A stretch of 36,176 nucleotides of DNA from Nocardia araoensis NBRC 100135. Its GTDB lineage: Bacteria > Actinomycetota > Actinomycetes > Mycobacteriales > Mycobacteriaceae. The notes under the pieces are model-generated. The model was not told where the DNA came from, made no database searches, and saw nothing but the letters and a program-made list of their open reading frames with translations. Of this stretch, positions 16,341 through 24,108 are shown piece by piece (the first letter of the stretch is position 1; every line of letters begins with the position of its first letter). Both the position numbers and the translations under genes were made by a program. The stretch lies in the NCBI RefSeq assembly GCF_000308435.1, contig NZ_BAFR01000158.1:1-36176 (forward strand), read 5' to 3'.

Positions 16341-16664
16341 GTGGCACGCAAGACCACTTCCGAGGACGTCCACTCGGCTTCCGACGAACCCCCTGCCAGC
16401 ACCCCGGCGCAGGCCGCCGCCGTGGCGGTGGAGAACCTCGTGCAACTCACGTCGAAAGAGGTGCAGGGCGTCACGTCGATGGAACCGACGGAGGACGGCT
16501 GGCAGGTGGAGATCGAGGTGCTCGAGGACCGCCGCATCCCCTCCTCGGCGGACATCCTCGCGCTCTACGAGGTCGAGATCGATCTGGACGGGAACTTGCT
16601 GGCCTACCGCAGAACCAAGCGCTACGGCCGCGGCAGCACCGACCTCGGAAGGGCTCGATCATGA
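16341..16664 (+). CDS. gvpO: Gas vesicle protein GvpO
   Basis: A 107-residue protein of the GvpO family, required for vesicle formation in haloarchaea and kept in actinomycete clusters. The core is at residues about 25-100: AAVAVENLVQLTSKEVQGVTSM, then DGWQVEIEVLEDRRIPSSADILALYEVEIDLDG with the conserved end YRRTKRYGRG. The N-terminus is disordered. I chose the GTG at 16341 because GGAAGGAG (16325-16332) would overlap an earlier in-frame GTG at 16332. The stop overlaps gvpJ (ATGA). Confidence 0.88.
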   Translation: MARKTTSEDVHSASDEPPASTPAQAAAVAVENLVQLTSKEVQGVTSMEPTEDGWQVEIEVLEDRRIPSSADILALYEVEIDLDGNLLAYRRTKRYGRGSTDLGRARS

Positions 16665-17047
16665 CGGTGGTGCCCGGCGGATCGTCCGCACCGCAGCCTT
16701 ACGGAGGCGGGCATTCGTCGACCAACCTCGCCGACATTCTCGAGCGGGTGCTCGACAAGGGCTTGGTGATCGCGGGCGACATCCAGGTGAACCTGCTCGA
16801 CATCGAACTGCTCACGATCAAACTGCGCTTGGTGATCGCGTCTCTGGAGACCGCCAAGTCGGTGGGCATCGACTGGTGGGAGACCGACCCCTGGCTCAAC
16901 AGCAAGGCCAGGACGCTGGAACGGCAGGATCACGATCTGGAACTCGAGAATCAGAAGCTCCGCGACCGGATCGCCGAACTGGAGGGCGCGAAGGAGCAGC
17001 CGCAACCCATCGAGCGCCGCCGTCAACGGAGGGAAGAACGATCGTGA
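16661..17047 (+). CDS. gvpJ: Gas vesicle protein GvpJ (GvpA family)
   Basis: A 128-residue GvpA-family minor shell or nucleation protein. The GvpA-type core at residues about 20-68 reads STNLADILERVLDKGLVIAGDIQVNLLDIELLTIKLRL. It is followed by the GIDWWETDPWL element characteristic of GvpJ and GvpM. The C-terminus is a charged coiled coil (LERQDHDLELENQKLRDRIAEL). The start overlaps the gvpO stop and the stop overlaps the gvpL GTG (GTGA). Confidence 0.88.
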   Translation: MTVVPGGSSAPQPYGGGHSSTNLADILERVLDKGLVIAGDIQVNLLDIELLTIKLRLVIASLETAKSVGIDWWETDPWLNSKARTLERQDHDLELENQKLRDRIAELEGAKEQPQPIERRRQRREERS

Positions 17048-17832
17048 CGGAGGGGCTCGGGGTCTGGCTGTACGCGGTGACGCCCCGCTGCGGCGACGCG
17101 GCGGAGCTGGACGAGTTGACCGGGGTCGCCGGCGAGCCGGTGCGCACGGTGGTCGTGGACGGCCTGACGGCGATCGTCGGCTCGGTGCCGCTCGAGGTGT
17201 TCGGGGAGCAACCGCTGCGGGCGCATCTGGAGGACATCGATTGGCTGGAAGGGACGGCCCGCGCGCACGACGCCGTCGTATCGGCCATGGTGCGCCGAGG
17301 TCCGACCGTCCCCCTCCGGTTGGCCACCGTCTTCCTCGACGACGACCGGGTGCGCGAACTGCTGTCCGAGCGGCGAGTGGACTTCGCCGCCGCGCTGGAG
17401 CTGGTGAGCGGCCGCACCGAGTGGGGCGTGAAAGCCTACGGCGACCGCGCCGCCCTGACCGCCGCCGTCGCCGAGGCCCGTACCGCGAGCGAAGGCAAGG
17501 GCGCGGGAGCGGCGTATCTGGCGCGGCGGCGGGCGCAATTGTCCGCGCAGGAGAGCGTCGAGCGCGACGCGGCGCAGCGCGCGGAGGAGATCCACAACCG
17601 CCTGTTGCGGCACGCCGCGGCGGGACGACGTCAGGCACTGACCGATCCCGCGCTGAGCGGCCGCCGGGACTGGTTGGTGCTCAACGGTACCTACCTCGTG
17701 GACGACGATCACACCGACGAATTCGCCAGCGCCGTCACGGTGCTCGGCGATGAATTCCCGGGCATACGCCTCGAACTGACCGGCCCGTGGCCGCCGTATT
17801 CGTTCGCGGGCGTGGAACGAGAACCGGCATGA
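17044..17832 (+). CDS. gvpL: Gas vesicle protein GvpL (GvpF/GvpL family)
   Basis: A 262-residue second F/L-family protein. It has the N-terminal GVWLYAVTPRCG strand, TVPLRLATVFLDDDRVRELL around residues 88-107, and the hallmark LELTGPWPPYSFAGVE near the C-terminus. In gas vesicle assembly it is a minor component or chaperone that contacts GvpA. The GTG at 17044 overlaps the gvpJ stop, and the upstream frame runs into gvpJ in another phase. The C-terminal ATG overlap leads into gvpS. Confidence 0.9.
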   Translation: MTEGLGVWLYAVTPRCGDAAELDELTGVAGEPVRTVVVDGLTAIVGSVPLEVFGEQPLRAHLEDIDWLEGTARAHDAVVSAMVRRGPTVPLRLATVFLDDDRVRELLSERRVDFAAALELVSGRTEWGVKAYGDRAALTAAVAEARTASEGKGAGAAYLARRRAQLSAQESVERDAAQRAEEIHNRLLRHAAAGRRQALTDPALSGRRDWLVLNGTYLVDDDHTDEFASAVTVLGDEFPGIRLELTGPWPPYSFAGVEREPA

Positions 17833-18044
17833 GCCGGGCCACGCGGGAGGTCGGCGACGAGCGCCGGGTCTCGCTGGTCGACCTGCTCGATCGGGTGCTG
17901 GCAGGCGGCGTGGTCATCTCCGGCGACATCAAACTCGCGATCGCGGACGTCGACCTGGTCCAGATCTCGTTACGGGCGCTCATCTCCTCGATCAGCACCC
18001 TCTCCGGACCACTCCACCCGCTGGAGGCACCCGGCGATGACTGA
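17829..18044 (+). CDS. gvpS: Gas vesicle protein GvpS (GvpA family)
   Basis: A 71-residue GvpA-type protein: VSLVDLLDRVLAGGVVISGDIKLAIADVDLVQISLRALISSI spans residues about 13-54. It lacks the GIDWWE element of GvpJ and has no extended tail, which, with its position before gvpK, fits GvpS. It would be a minor shell protein. Its ATG overlaps the gvpL stop and its 3' end overlaps gvpK by 8 bases. Confidence 0.85.
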   Translation: MSRATREVGDERRVSLVDLLDRVLAGGVVISGDIKLAIADVDLVQISLRALISSISTLSGPLHPLEAPGDD

Positions 18045-18336
18045 ATTCAGCGGCATCCCACCGCGTATCGACACCGAACCCGAATCCGTCGAACGCGGCC
18101 TGGTCAGCCTGGTCCTCACCTTGGTGGAACTCCTGCGCCAACTCATGGAACGCCAAGCCCTCCGCCGCGTCGACGCAGGCGACCTCACCGATACCCAGAT
18201 CGAACGCATCGGCACCACCCTCATGCTCCTGGAACAGCGCATGGAAGAACTACGCGACCACTTCGGCCTCACCCCCGAAGACCTCAATATCGACCTCGGC
18301 CCCCTCGGCACCCTCCTCCCCCGCGACCCACCCTGA
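18037..18336 (+). CDS. gvpK: Gas vesicle protein GvpK
   Basis: A 99-residue protein of the GvpK family, an assembly factor of uncertain mechanism. The conserved core is at residues 15-85: PESVERGLVSLVLTLVELLRQLMERQALRRVDAGDLTD, then QIERIGTTLMLLEQRMEELRDHFGL and the end LNIDLGPLGTLL. It is the last gene of the cluster. The start lies inside gvpS (8-base overlap), a sign of coupling. Confidence 0.92.
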   Translation: MTEFSGIPPRIDTEPESVERGLVSLVLTLVELLRQLMERQALRRVDAGDLTDTQIERIGTTLMLLEQRMEELRDHFGLTPEDLNIDLGPLGTLLPRDPP

Positions 18337-18373
18337 CCATCGAGATCAACGGCACATGAGGCATCGACGGGGC

Positions 18374-19159
18374 TCATTCTTCCCCGGTTGCTTCGCGGTG
18401 GGCGCGTATCTCGGTCAATCGGGCGAACGCGCCATCGACCACGTCGTTGCTCAGGCCGGTGTGCCGCAGCGCAGCACGCAGCCGGTCCGGGTCGACGGCA
18501 TGGACGAGTTCTTTTCCGTCGGTTTCCTTACCGCGATCGGGTGGGCTGTCGTGGCGGGAATCGGATAAACACACTTCGATGGGATAACCGGGGAGGCGTT
18601 CGACGACGAACGCCTCGTACGCTCCCCAATCGGTAGGGTCGAAGCGGCCGTCACGTGCCTCGTTTTCACTTTCGAACATGCCTGCCTCGAACGCGGCAAC
18701 GAGGGTTTCCAGCCATGCTTCGAGGGATGGCCAGACGATGTTGCGGAACTCATCGTCGTGGCCGTACTTGATGAGCTGCCCGGGTTCGCCGCCGAAGGCA
18801 CCTTGTAGATCGATGCACAGATAGTCACCGAACGAGTTCTGCAGGAATGGCACCCAGGCGGTACTCCATTCCAGTTCGTCGAGCCCTTCGGTCGCCGCGA
18901 TCCGCGCCATCTCGTCCATGGTGGAGGCGATGTCTCCGGCCGACATCAGCGACCAGTAGAACTCCAGACTCCCGAAGTAGTCCTCACTCTGTCCGTTACG
19001 CCAGGTGAGGAGATCCCGAAGCAGCGGAGGGAGCCGGTCACCGACACGGCGTACGACATCATCGATGTCGGCCGCCGAAGCGCCGGGCATCAGTCCGGCA
19101 TGGTAGGCGGGTCTGTTCGCCACGAGCCATCGGTCCAGTCGCGCGACAAGTGGGTGCAT
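18374..19159 (-). CDS. SMI1/KNR4 (SUKH) family protein
   Basis: A 261-residue cytosolic protein with an SMI1/KNR4 fold in residues about 20-165. It shows MPGASAADIDDVVRRVGDRLPPLLRDLLTWRNGQ, then a Trp-rich segment (WSTAWVPFLQNSFGDYLCIDL) and the DDEFRNIVWPSLEAWLETLV helix. Many relatives in this superfamily are immunity proteins against polymorphic toxins, others are housekeeping. No toxin gene is adjacent, so the role is open. I placed the start at the ATG at 19159, where the conserved part begins (MHPLVARLDRWL); the open frame continues to 19297 with unrelated sequence. It is convergent with gvpK. Confidence 0.75.
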   Translation of the reverse strand: MHPLVARLDRWLVANRPAYHAGLMPGASAADIDDVVRRVGDRLPPLLRDLLTWRNGQSEDYFGSLEFYWSLMSAGDIASTMDEMARIAATEGLDELEWSTAWVPFLQNSFGDYLCIDLQGAFGGEPGQLIKYGHDDEFRNIVWPSLEAWLETLVAAFEAGMFESENEARDGRFDPTDWGAYEAFVVERLPGYPIEVCLSDSRHDSPPDRGKETDGKELVHAVDPDRLRAALRHTGLSNDVVDGAFARLTEIRAHREATGEE

Positions 19160-19250
19160 GCAGGCGAACCTACCGACAGAGCGCGCAAGTTGTACGCACA
19201 CGCGGCCTCGATACGAGCCTGCGGACGGCTCGAGGCAGGATTGCGTCAGC

Positions 19251-19979
19251 ATGACGGACAACGACGGTTCCCCTCCCACTGGACGACGGCGGCACATCGC
19301 GCGGCTGGCGCTGTTCGTGGCATTCCTGTTCGGGATGTTCTATCTGGTCGCCGTCGCGAGAGTGATCGACGTCGAAGGTGTGCGAGGTGTGATCGCGGCG
19401 ACCGGTCCCGCGGCCCCGTTCGCCTACCTGGTGGTGTCGGCGGTGCTCGGCGCGATCTTCGTGCCCGGCCCCATGCTTGCCGCAGGCAGCGGTCTGCTGT
19501 TCGGGCCTTTGGTCGGGACGTTCGTGACGTTGGGCTCGGCGGTGGGCACCGCGACCGTCACCAGTTTCCTCGGGCGGCGGGCAGGCCGCGAAAGCGCGCG
19601 CGGGTTGCTCGGCGCGCAGCGCGCCGAGCGCATCGACGCGCAGATCGCGCGGCGCGGCTTGTGGGCCGTCGTCGGCCAGCGCTTCGTCCCGGGGATCTCG
19701 GACGCGCTGGCGTCGTATGTGTTCGGCGCGTTCGGAGTTCCGCTGTGGCAGATGGCCGTCGGCGCGTTCATCGGATCCGCCCCGCGGGCCTTCGTCTACA
19801 CCGCACTCGGCGCATCGATCGGCGACCTCTCGGCCCCGCTCGCCTACACCGCCATCGCGGTATGGTGCGCCACCGCGATCATCGGCGCCTTCGCCGCCCA
19901 CCGCGGGTACCGCAGCTGGCGCGGCACACGTCCCGAGCCCGAAGCGGTGCCGGAAGATTGCCCGGAACCGGGCAAGTGA
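19251..19979 (+). CDS. TVP38/TMEM64 (DedA-like, SNARE-associated) membrane protein
   Basis: A 242-residue inner membrane protein of the VTT/SNARE_assoc family, whose members scramble or transport lipids across membranes. It has an N-terminal helix (LALFVAFLFGMFYLVAVA), the re-entrant motif FVPGPMLAAGSGLLFGPLVG (about residues 70-90), a second RFVPGISDALASYVFGAFGVP motif (about 142-162), and two C-terminal helices. The start at 19251 fits the family's N-terminus. The ribosome binding site (GGCAGGA, about 19235) is weak, so the start is not certain. The open frame reaches back to 19158, overlapping the divergent SMI1 gene. Confidence 0.85.
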   Translation: MTDNDGSPPTGRRRHIARLALFVAFLFGMFYLVAVARVIDVEGVRGVIAATGPAAPFAYLVVSAVLGAIFVPGPMLAAGSGLLFGPLVGTFVTLGSAVGTATVTSFLGRRAGRESARGLLGAQRAERIDAQIARRGLWAVVGQRFVPGISDALASYVFGAFGVPLWQMAVGAFIGSAPRAFVYTALGASIGDLSAPLAYTAIAVWCATAIIGAFAAHRGYRSWRGTRPEPEAVPEDCPEPGK

Positions 19980-20108
19980 GCTCACCCGCACCGGCGGAAA
20001 TCCCCGCCCACGGCGACTTTGCGGCAGCGCGGCGTCGACGACGCTCAGCCGCTCACCGGAACCGTTAACCTAGGTAGTCCCTTCTGGCCGGGCTTCTGGG
20101 GGTGTGGC

Positions 20109-21416
20109 TTGCGCGGTGACGCGGTCGCGGTATCGACTTGCTGGACGGTGCTTGCGCTCGCGGGCGGCGTGTGCGCGCTGATCGTGCAGGCGGTACTGGT
20201 TCCGTTCTGGGCGGCGCCGCAGTTCGGACTGCTGGTCAACCAAGGCGATCTGGAGATCTACCGCAACGGCGCGTTGCAGCTGTTGCATCGGGATCCGCTG
20301 TACGCGGCGCCGGTGCCGCCGGGTGGCTGGTTCACCTACCCGCCCTTCGCGGCGATGTGTTTCATTCCGCTCGGACTGGTCTCGTTCGAGACCGCGCGGG
20401 TCATCGGGTTCGCGGTGTCCGGTTTCGCCTTGTGGGCCACCATCTGGCGGTGCTGGCGCGTGCTCGGCTACCGCGGCGATGTGCGGCTGGGGGTGTTCTG
20501 CCTGGGCTTGTCGGCCGTCGCGGTGGATATCGAAGCGGTGCGCGGGACGTTGTGGCAAGGCCAGGTGAATCTGGTGCTGATGGCGATCATCGTGTGGGAC
20601 CTGACGCGGCCTCCATCAGCCCGTTTCCGCGGGTGGTCGGTCGGAGTAGCGACAGGCGTGAAGCTGACGGCCATCGTGTTCATCCCGTATCTGATCGTCA
20701 CGCGACAGTGGCGTGCGGTGACCACGGCACTGACGACCACGGCTGCCACCATGCTGTTCGCTTGGCTGGTTGCGCCGTCGGACTCCCGTGAGTATTGGTT
20801 GCACGCGGTACGTGATACCGATCGGATCGGACCGGTGACGCATCCGGGCAACCAATCGATCAACGGGGTCTTGGCGAATATCTGGGCGCCGCAGGCGGCG
20901 CCTACCTTGGCATGGCTGCTGGGCGTATCAAGCGCGGCAGCAATTGGTTTCGCCGCCGCATGGGCGGCCCATCGACTGCGCCAGGGAGTGCTCGGGCTGG
21001 TAGTGACCGGGCTGATCGGCTGCGCGATCCCTCCGCTGGCCTGGGGACACCACTGGGTATGGTTCGTGCCGGTGCTGGTTCTGCTGTTGCACTACTCGAT
21101 TCGCGAGCGCTCCCGCATCCGTCCGGTTCTCGCGGCCGCCACGGTGGCGAGTGCCGTCGCCGCCTCGATGTGGTTCACCACCGTCGTTTTCGCCGAGGTC
21201 GAACGACTCGACCTCACCAACGCACCGAGTTACATCCCGGCCATGAACGCCGCGGTGGAACGAATGCCGCAGTGGTGCCGGGCTGTCGTCTGCGGTGTTC
21301 CGCCGGCGGTCTATCTCACGGTGGTGATCGCTGTCCTCGTCTATTGGCTCCGGTCGCGCCGAGCCCGGACTACCGTCGGCACACAGCCGCCGATCCCGAT
21401 CTCGAGCCACACCTAG
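20109..21416 (+). CDS. GT87 polyprenyl-phosphomannose-dependent mannosyltransferase
   Basis: A 435-residue polytopic glycosyltransferase of the GT-C fold, family GT87. In mycolic-acid bacteria such enzymes add alpha-1,2-mannose to PIMs, lipomannan or lipoarabinomannan from polyprenyl-phosphate-mannose. The catalytic loop is after TM1: GDLEIYRNGALQLLHRDPLY, with the acidic pair near residues 48-50, then GGWFTYPPFAAM. About ten hydrophobic helices follow. RGTLWQGQVNLVLMAIIVWDL and HPGNQSINGVLANIWAP are family hallmarks. No ATG precedes the conserved region; TTG at 20109 with GGGGGTG just upstream is my choice, with an alternative TTG at 20019. Confidence 0.85.
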   Translation: MRGDAVAVSTCWTVLALAGGVCALIVQAVLVPFWAAPQFGLLVNQGDLEIYRNGALQLLHRDPLYAAPVPPGGWFTYPPFAAMCFIPLGLVSFETARVIGFAVSGFALWATIWRCWRVLGYRGDVRLGVFCLGLSAVAVDIEAVRGTLWQGQVNLVLMAIIVWDLTRPPSARFRGWSVGVATGVKLTAIVFIPYLIVTRQWRAVTTALTTTAATMLFAWLVAPSDSREYWLHAVRDTDRIGPVTHPGNQSINGVLANIWAPQAAPTLAWLLGVSSAAAIGFAAAWAAHRLRQGVLGLVVTGLIGCAIPPLAWGHHWVWFVPVLVLLLHYSIRERSRIRPVLAAATVASAVAASMWFTTVVFAEVERLDLTNAPSYIPAMNAAVERMPQWCRAVVCGVPPAVYLTVVIAVLVYWLRSRRARTTVGTQPPIPISSHT

Positions 21417-21487
21417 GGCACGTTCGAGAATCCCCGATAGTCCCTGTGCTGGTGTTCGAGACCGCCGCAGCGCGGTACTTTGGTCCG

Positions 21488-22105
21488 GTGAGCAACCGGG
21501 AGCCACTTGTCCGGGCATTGATCGAACAAGATAAGCCGAACCGGGCTCCCGGCCCGATTCACCTGGCATTCACCTTCGTTCCAGTCGCTGTGTTGGTGTG
21601 CCTCTACTACGACTGGTGGCCGTCCCGCTACGGCTCCTCGGCCTGGGTCGATCCGCTGTTGTTCGGCGCTGCGGCCGTACTCGTGCTCCTCGTATGCGGT
21701 GCGGTATGGGCGGTCCGCACGCTGCATGCCGTAGGTAGGGACCGGACACGGTCATGGTGGATGGCGGCTGCACCCGCGCTGATTCTCGCTGTTGCAGGCA
21801 CGGTTACGCTCCTGCCCCGCCCGTCGTTCGAAGCCACCCGTCCGCAGTTCGAGCAGGTGGCCCTTGACCTACTAGCGAGTTCGGAACCTTCGCGCTCCCA
21901 ATTCGAAATCGGCCGGTTCGACATCAGCTATGCCAGGAAGGATCCCGACGGAACCGTCTACTTCATCGAGGGCGGCGGGCTCGGGCTCACGGTGAGCAGT
22001 GGGTGGGCGTACTCACCGCATGGCACACCGGTCGGATTCGACGACTTCACCGCAACTCACCTCGGTGGCCCGTGGTATGAGTTCACCGCTGTATGGCGTA
22101 GCTGA
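21488..22105 (+). CDS. Hypothetical membrane protein
   Basis: A 205-residue protein I do not recognise. It has an N-terminal cytosolic stretch, two or three hydrophobic helices (HLAFTFVPVAVLVCLYYDWW, LLFGAAAVLVLLVCGAVWAV and AAAPALILAVAGTVTLLP), and a C-terminal extracytoplasmic domain of about 90 residues. That domain contains FDISYARKDPDGTVYFIEGGGLGL and FDDFTATHLGGPWYEF. The pattern resembles actinobacterial membrane proteins with a short secreted sensor-like domain. The GTG at 21488 is in frame and matches the start of the hydrophilic N-terminus, but its ribosome binding site is poor, so the start is uncertain. Confidence 0.65.
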   Translation: MSNREPLVRALIEQDKPNRAPGPIHLAFTFVPVAVLVCLYYDWWPSRYGSSAWVDPLLFGAAAVLVLLVCGAVWAVRTLHAVGRDRTRSWWMAAAPALILAVAGTVTLLPRPSFEATRPQFEQVALDLLASSEPSRSQFEIGRFDISYARKDPDGTVYFIEGGGLGLTVSSGWAYSPHGTPVGFDDFTATHLGGPWYEFTAVWRS

Positions 22106-22175
22106 CGTCGCCGCCTGCTCACCACTGGGACCATCGAGCGCGTTCCAGACCAGTTGGTATGACACGCTGTCCGTC

Positions 22176-22574
22176 ATGTCCACCCGGCCCATCACCTCGC
22201 CGAACCTCACCGACCAGGGACGTATCGCCTCGATTCTGCGGTTCACCACCGAATTGATTGCCTGGATCGCCACCCCATGGGCACTGGCCGATTACTCGGT
22301 CGCGCTCGCGGTTGCGGCATTGGTCCTGCTCATCGGGTTGCCGACCCTCTTCGCCACACCTGGCGACAAGAGACAGGTCCTCATCCCCGTCCCCGGCATA
22401 GTCACCATCGGTCTCGTCGTCCTCCAACTCGCCGCCGCCGTACTCGCGTCCTGGGCCACCTGGCCGGCTTGGGCGGCCGTCGTCGTCACCACGTTGACGG
22501 TCGTCACGACAATCACCGAACTGCCACGTTGGCGCTGGCTACTCGAAGCACCGGCCCATCCCGCCGGTCCGTGA
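22176..22574 (+). CDS. YrdB/DUF2568-like small membrane protein
   Basis: A 132-residue protein with four predicted transmembrane helices and a short N-terminal tail. The sequence ILRFTTELIAWIATPWALADYSVALAVAALVLLIGLPTLFATPGDK (given here in parts: the Glu in the first helix and the LFATPGDK turn) resembles DUF2568/YrdB proteins, whose role is unknown. The ATG at 22176 gives the family-like N-terminus; the open frame extends upstream into the previous gene. It is convergent with the cupin gene. A small hairpin at 22587-22599 (CACCG-TTA-CGGTG) lies between them. Confidence 0.65.
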   Translation: MSTRPITSPNLTDQGRIASILRFTTELIAWIATPWALADYSVALAVAALVLLIGLPTLFATPGDKRQVLIPVPGIVTIGLVVLQLAAAVLASWATWPAWAAVVVTTLTVVTTITELPRWRWLLEAPAHPAGP

Positions 22575-22586
22575 CCCTGGGACCGA

Positions 22587-22599
22587 CACCGTTACGGTG
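22587..22599. terminator. Weak hairpin between convergent genes
   Basis: A 5-bp stem with a 3-base loop, CACCGTTACGGTG, 12 bases after the stop of the upstream gene. It could help end the transcript but is short and lacks a T-run, so this is tentative. Confidence 0.25.
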
Positions 22600-22685
22600 C
22601 TCACCCCGCCGGGTCACCCGACCGCGCCCGCCGACATCCGGACGCCATCGGGCTCGGCAACCGCCGCCCATGCGACCGAACGACC

Positions 22686-23132
22686 CTACGCGCAGGCCGG
22701 GGCGGGTGCGTCGACGAACAGCGGTTCCCCGGTGGGTGGAGCGTAGACGACGTCGAGAACCAGCGGTTCGGTGCCGAGATTCCTGCCGATGTGGACGTTC
22801 CATTCGCCGGCGGGCTCGTAGATGAACTCGCCGGCGCGGAAGACGGGAGCGTCGCAGTCGGGGCCGGGGTGGGTGAGCGTGCCGGAGCGGACGAAACCGA
22901 AAACCGGGCCGAGGTGGTAGTGCCAACCGGTGGAGCCGCCGGGGCCGATGGTGATCTCGCGAACGACCAGATCCGTGCCATCGACGAACGGCACCAGCCC
23001 GGCGGGAATCTGCGCTTGGCCGAGGGTGACGGCGGTGATGTCACTACCGGGCGTCGCGCCTGCGTGCGCCGCACCCATCAGCGCACCGGCGAGCACCACC
23101 GGCACCGCGGCGACGCGGAGAAAGAGCGTCAT
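22686..23132 (-). CDS. Secreted cupin-domain protein
   Basis: A 148-residue exported protein. Residues 1-26 are a Sec-type signal peptide (LRVAAVPVVLAGALMGAAHA, then the AHA-G cut region). The rest is one cupin domain with the first motif GGSTGWHYHLGPVFGFVRSG (HxH...E-less variant: G-x-x-x-x-H-x-H) and a second motif EWNVHIGRN. His residues at both sites suggest a bound metal. Small secreted cupins of this kind are common in Nocardia and mycobacteria without known function. It is divergent from the TetR gene, with 110 bases between. Confidence 0.85.
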   Translation of the reverse strand: MTLFLRVAAVPVVLAGALMGAAHAGATPGSDITAVTLGQAQIPAGLVPFVDGTDLVVREITIGPGGSTGWHYHLGPVFGFVRSGTLTHPGPDCDAPVFRAGEFIYEPAGEWNVHIGRNLGTEPLVLDVVYAPPTGEPLFVDAPAPACA

Positions 23133-23233
23133 CCTGGCAGCCTAGCCACGGCGGCGGCGGACCGGAACACTCGTCACGAATCGCCATCCCGCCCGCCGCG
23201 CTGACGAGTGTCCGCGGTCCGATCCTGGATTAC

Positions 23234-23243
23234 CGTACGTACG
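23234..23243. promoter_or_regulatory. Candidate operator at the TetR gene start
   Basis: The palindrome CGTACGTACG ends on the first base of the GTG start codon. The same 9-mer TACGTACGT occurs again at 26329-26337, and ACGTACG at 23984-23990 before the acid phosphatase. It could be an autoregulatory TetR site, but a simple alternating sequence can arise by chance. Confidence 0.35.
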
Positions 23244-23974
23244 TGGACAGGACAGACGAAGGCGATGCCACGGCGAAGATCCTCGACGCCGTGGTGTCGA
23301 TGCTCGAATCCGATGGCTACGACGCGGTCCAGCTGCGTGCGGTCGCCCGGAACGCGCACGTCTCCCTCGCCACGGTCTACAAGCGATACCCCACTCGCGA
23401 CGACCTGATGCTGGCCGCCGTCGAGCGATGGATGGCAACCAACACCTACGCCACCCCTGCCCCGTACATCGAAGGCGAGACGCTGGCCGATGGCCTGATG
23501 CGGTTGATGCGCTACGTGTTCGAGCCGTGGGAGCGAAATCCCCGGATGCTCGAGGCCTACTATCGCGCGCGGTCCGGCCCCGGCGGTCGACGACTGGACG
23601 CGCAAGGCTTCGACGCCGTGCTGCCCGCCGCGAGCGCCCTGCTGGCCGATGTCGATCCGGATTACACCGCGGACATCGCGCTGGTGCTGACCAACATGAT
23701 CTACGCGCTGATCGGCCGCTTCGCGCACGCCGATCTCGACATCGCCGAGATCCTGCCCGCCATGCAGCGCACGGTCGTCAGGCTGACCGGGAACAACGAA
23801 CCGCTGGCCGCCGCGGCCGGGTCCGCGCGGCGGAGTGCGCCCGGTTTCCCGTGGAGCGCTGCGCTGGTCTCCCCGTTCTCCCCAGGCACTTCCACGGATC
23901 CAGAGCAATCGCCGAACCCGTCGACCGCGACGGACCCGCCACCCGCAGCGACGGGGCCTGAGCTACGTCGGTGA
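23243..23974 (+). CDS. TetR-family transcriptional regulator
   Basis: A 243-residue regulator. The N-terminal helix-turn-helix spans residues about 11-58: KILDAVVSMLESDGYDAVQLRAVARNAHVSLATVYKRYPTRDDL in shape, with the LATVYKRYP recognition helix close to the KstR group. The ligand domain follows, and the last 40 residues are Pro/Ser/Thr-rich and probably disordered. The GTG at 23243 is the only good start and lies inside the 10-bp palindrome CGTACGTACG (23234-23243). The cupin gene is divergent and the acid phosphatase follows 134 bases downstream; either could be a target. Confidence 0.85.
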   Translation: MDRTDEGDATAKILDAVVSMLESDGYDAVQLRAVARNAHVSLATVYKRYPTRDDLMLAAVERWMATNTYATPAPYIEGETLADGLMRLMRYVFEPWERNPRMLEAYYRARSGPGGRRLDAQGFDAVLPAASALLADVDPDYTADIALVLTNMIYALIGRFAHADLDIAEILPAMQRTVVRLTGNNEPLAAAAGSARRSAPGFPWSAALVSPFSPGTSTDPEQSPNPSTATDPPPAATGPELRR

Positions 23975-24006
23975 AAAGCACTGACGTACGGCATATTTCG
24001 GACAAA

Positions 24007-24012
24007 TAGAAT
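24007..24012 (+). promoter_or_regulatory. Possible -10 element of the acid phosphatase gene
   Basis: TAGAAT in an AT-rich patch (about 23991-24016) about 100 bases before the phosphatase start. The matching -35 region is unclear; CTGACG at 23981-23986 would leave a long spacer. ACGTACG overlaps that region. Confidence 0.3.
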
Positions 24013-24108
24013 AAACTGACACAGCGAAACCGACTGTTCACGAGGTATTCCCGCCTGCGGTGCGATGTCGAGTTGCTCCGTGCGCCGAGCCGGTACAGCA
24101 TCTGCGGT

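Noticed and set aside
18374..19159. The SMI1/KNR4 gene as the immunity half of a toxin system
   Set aside because: No toxin gene or repeat-rich effector is adjacent; the family also has housekeeping members.
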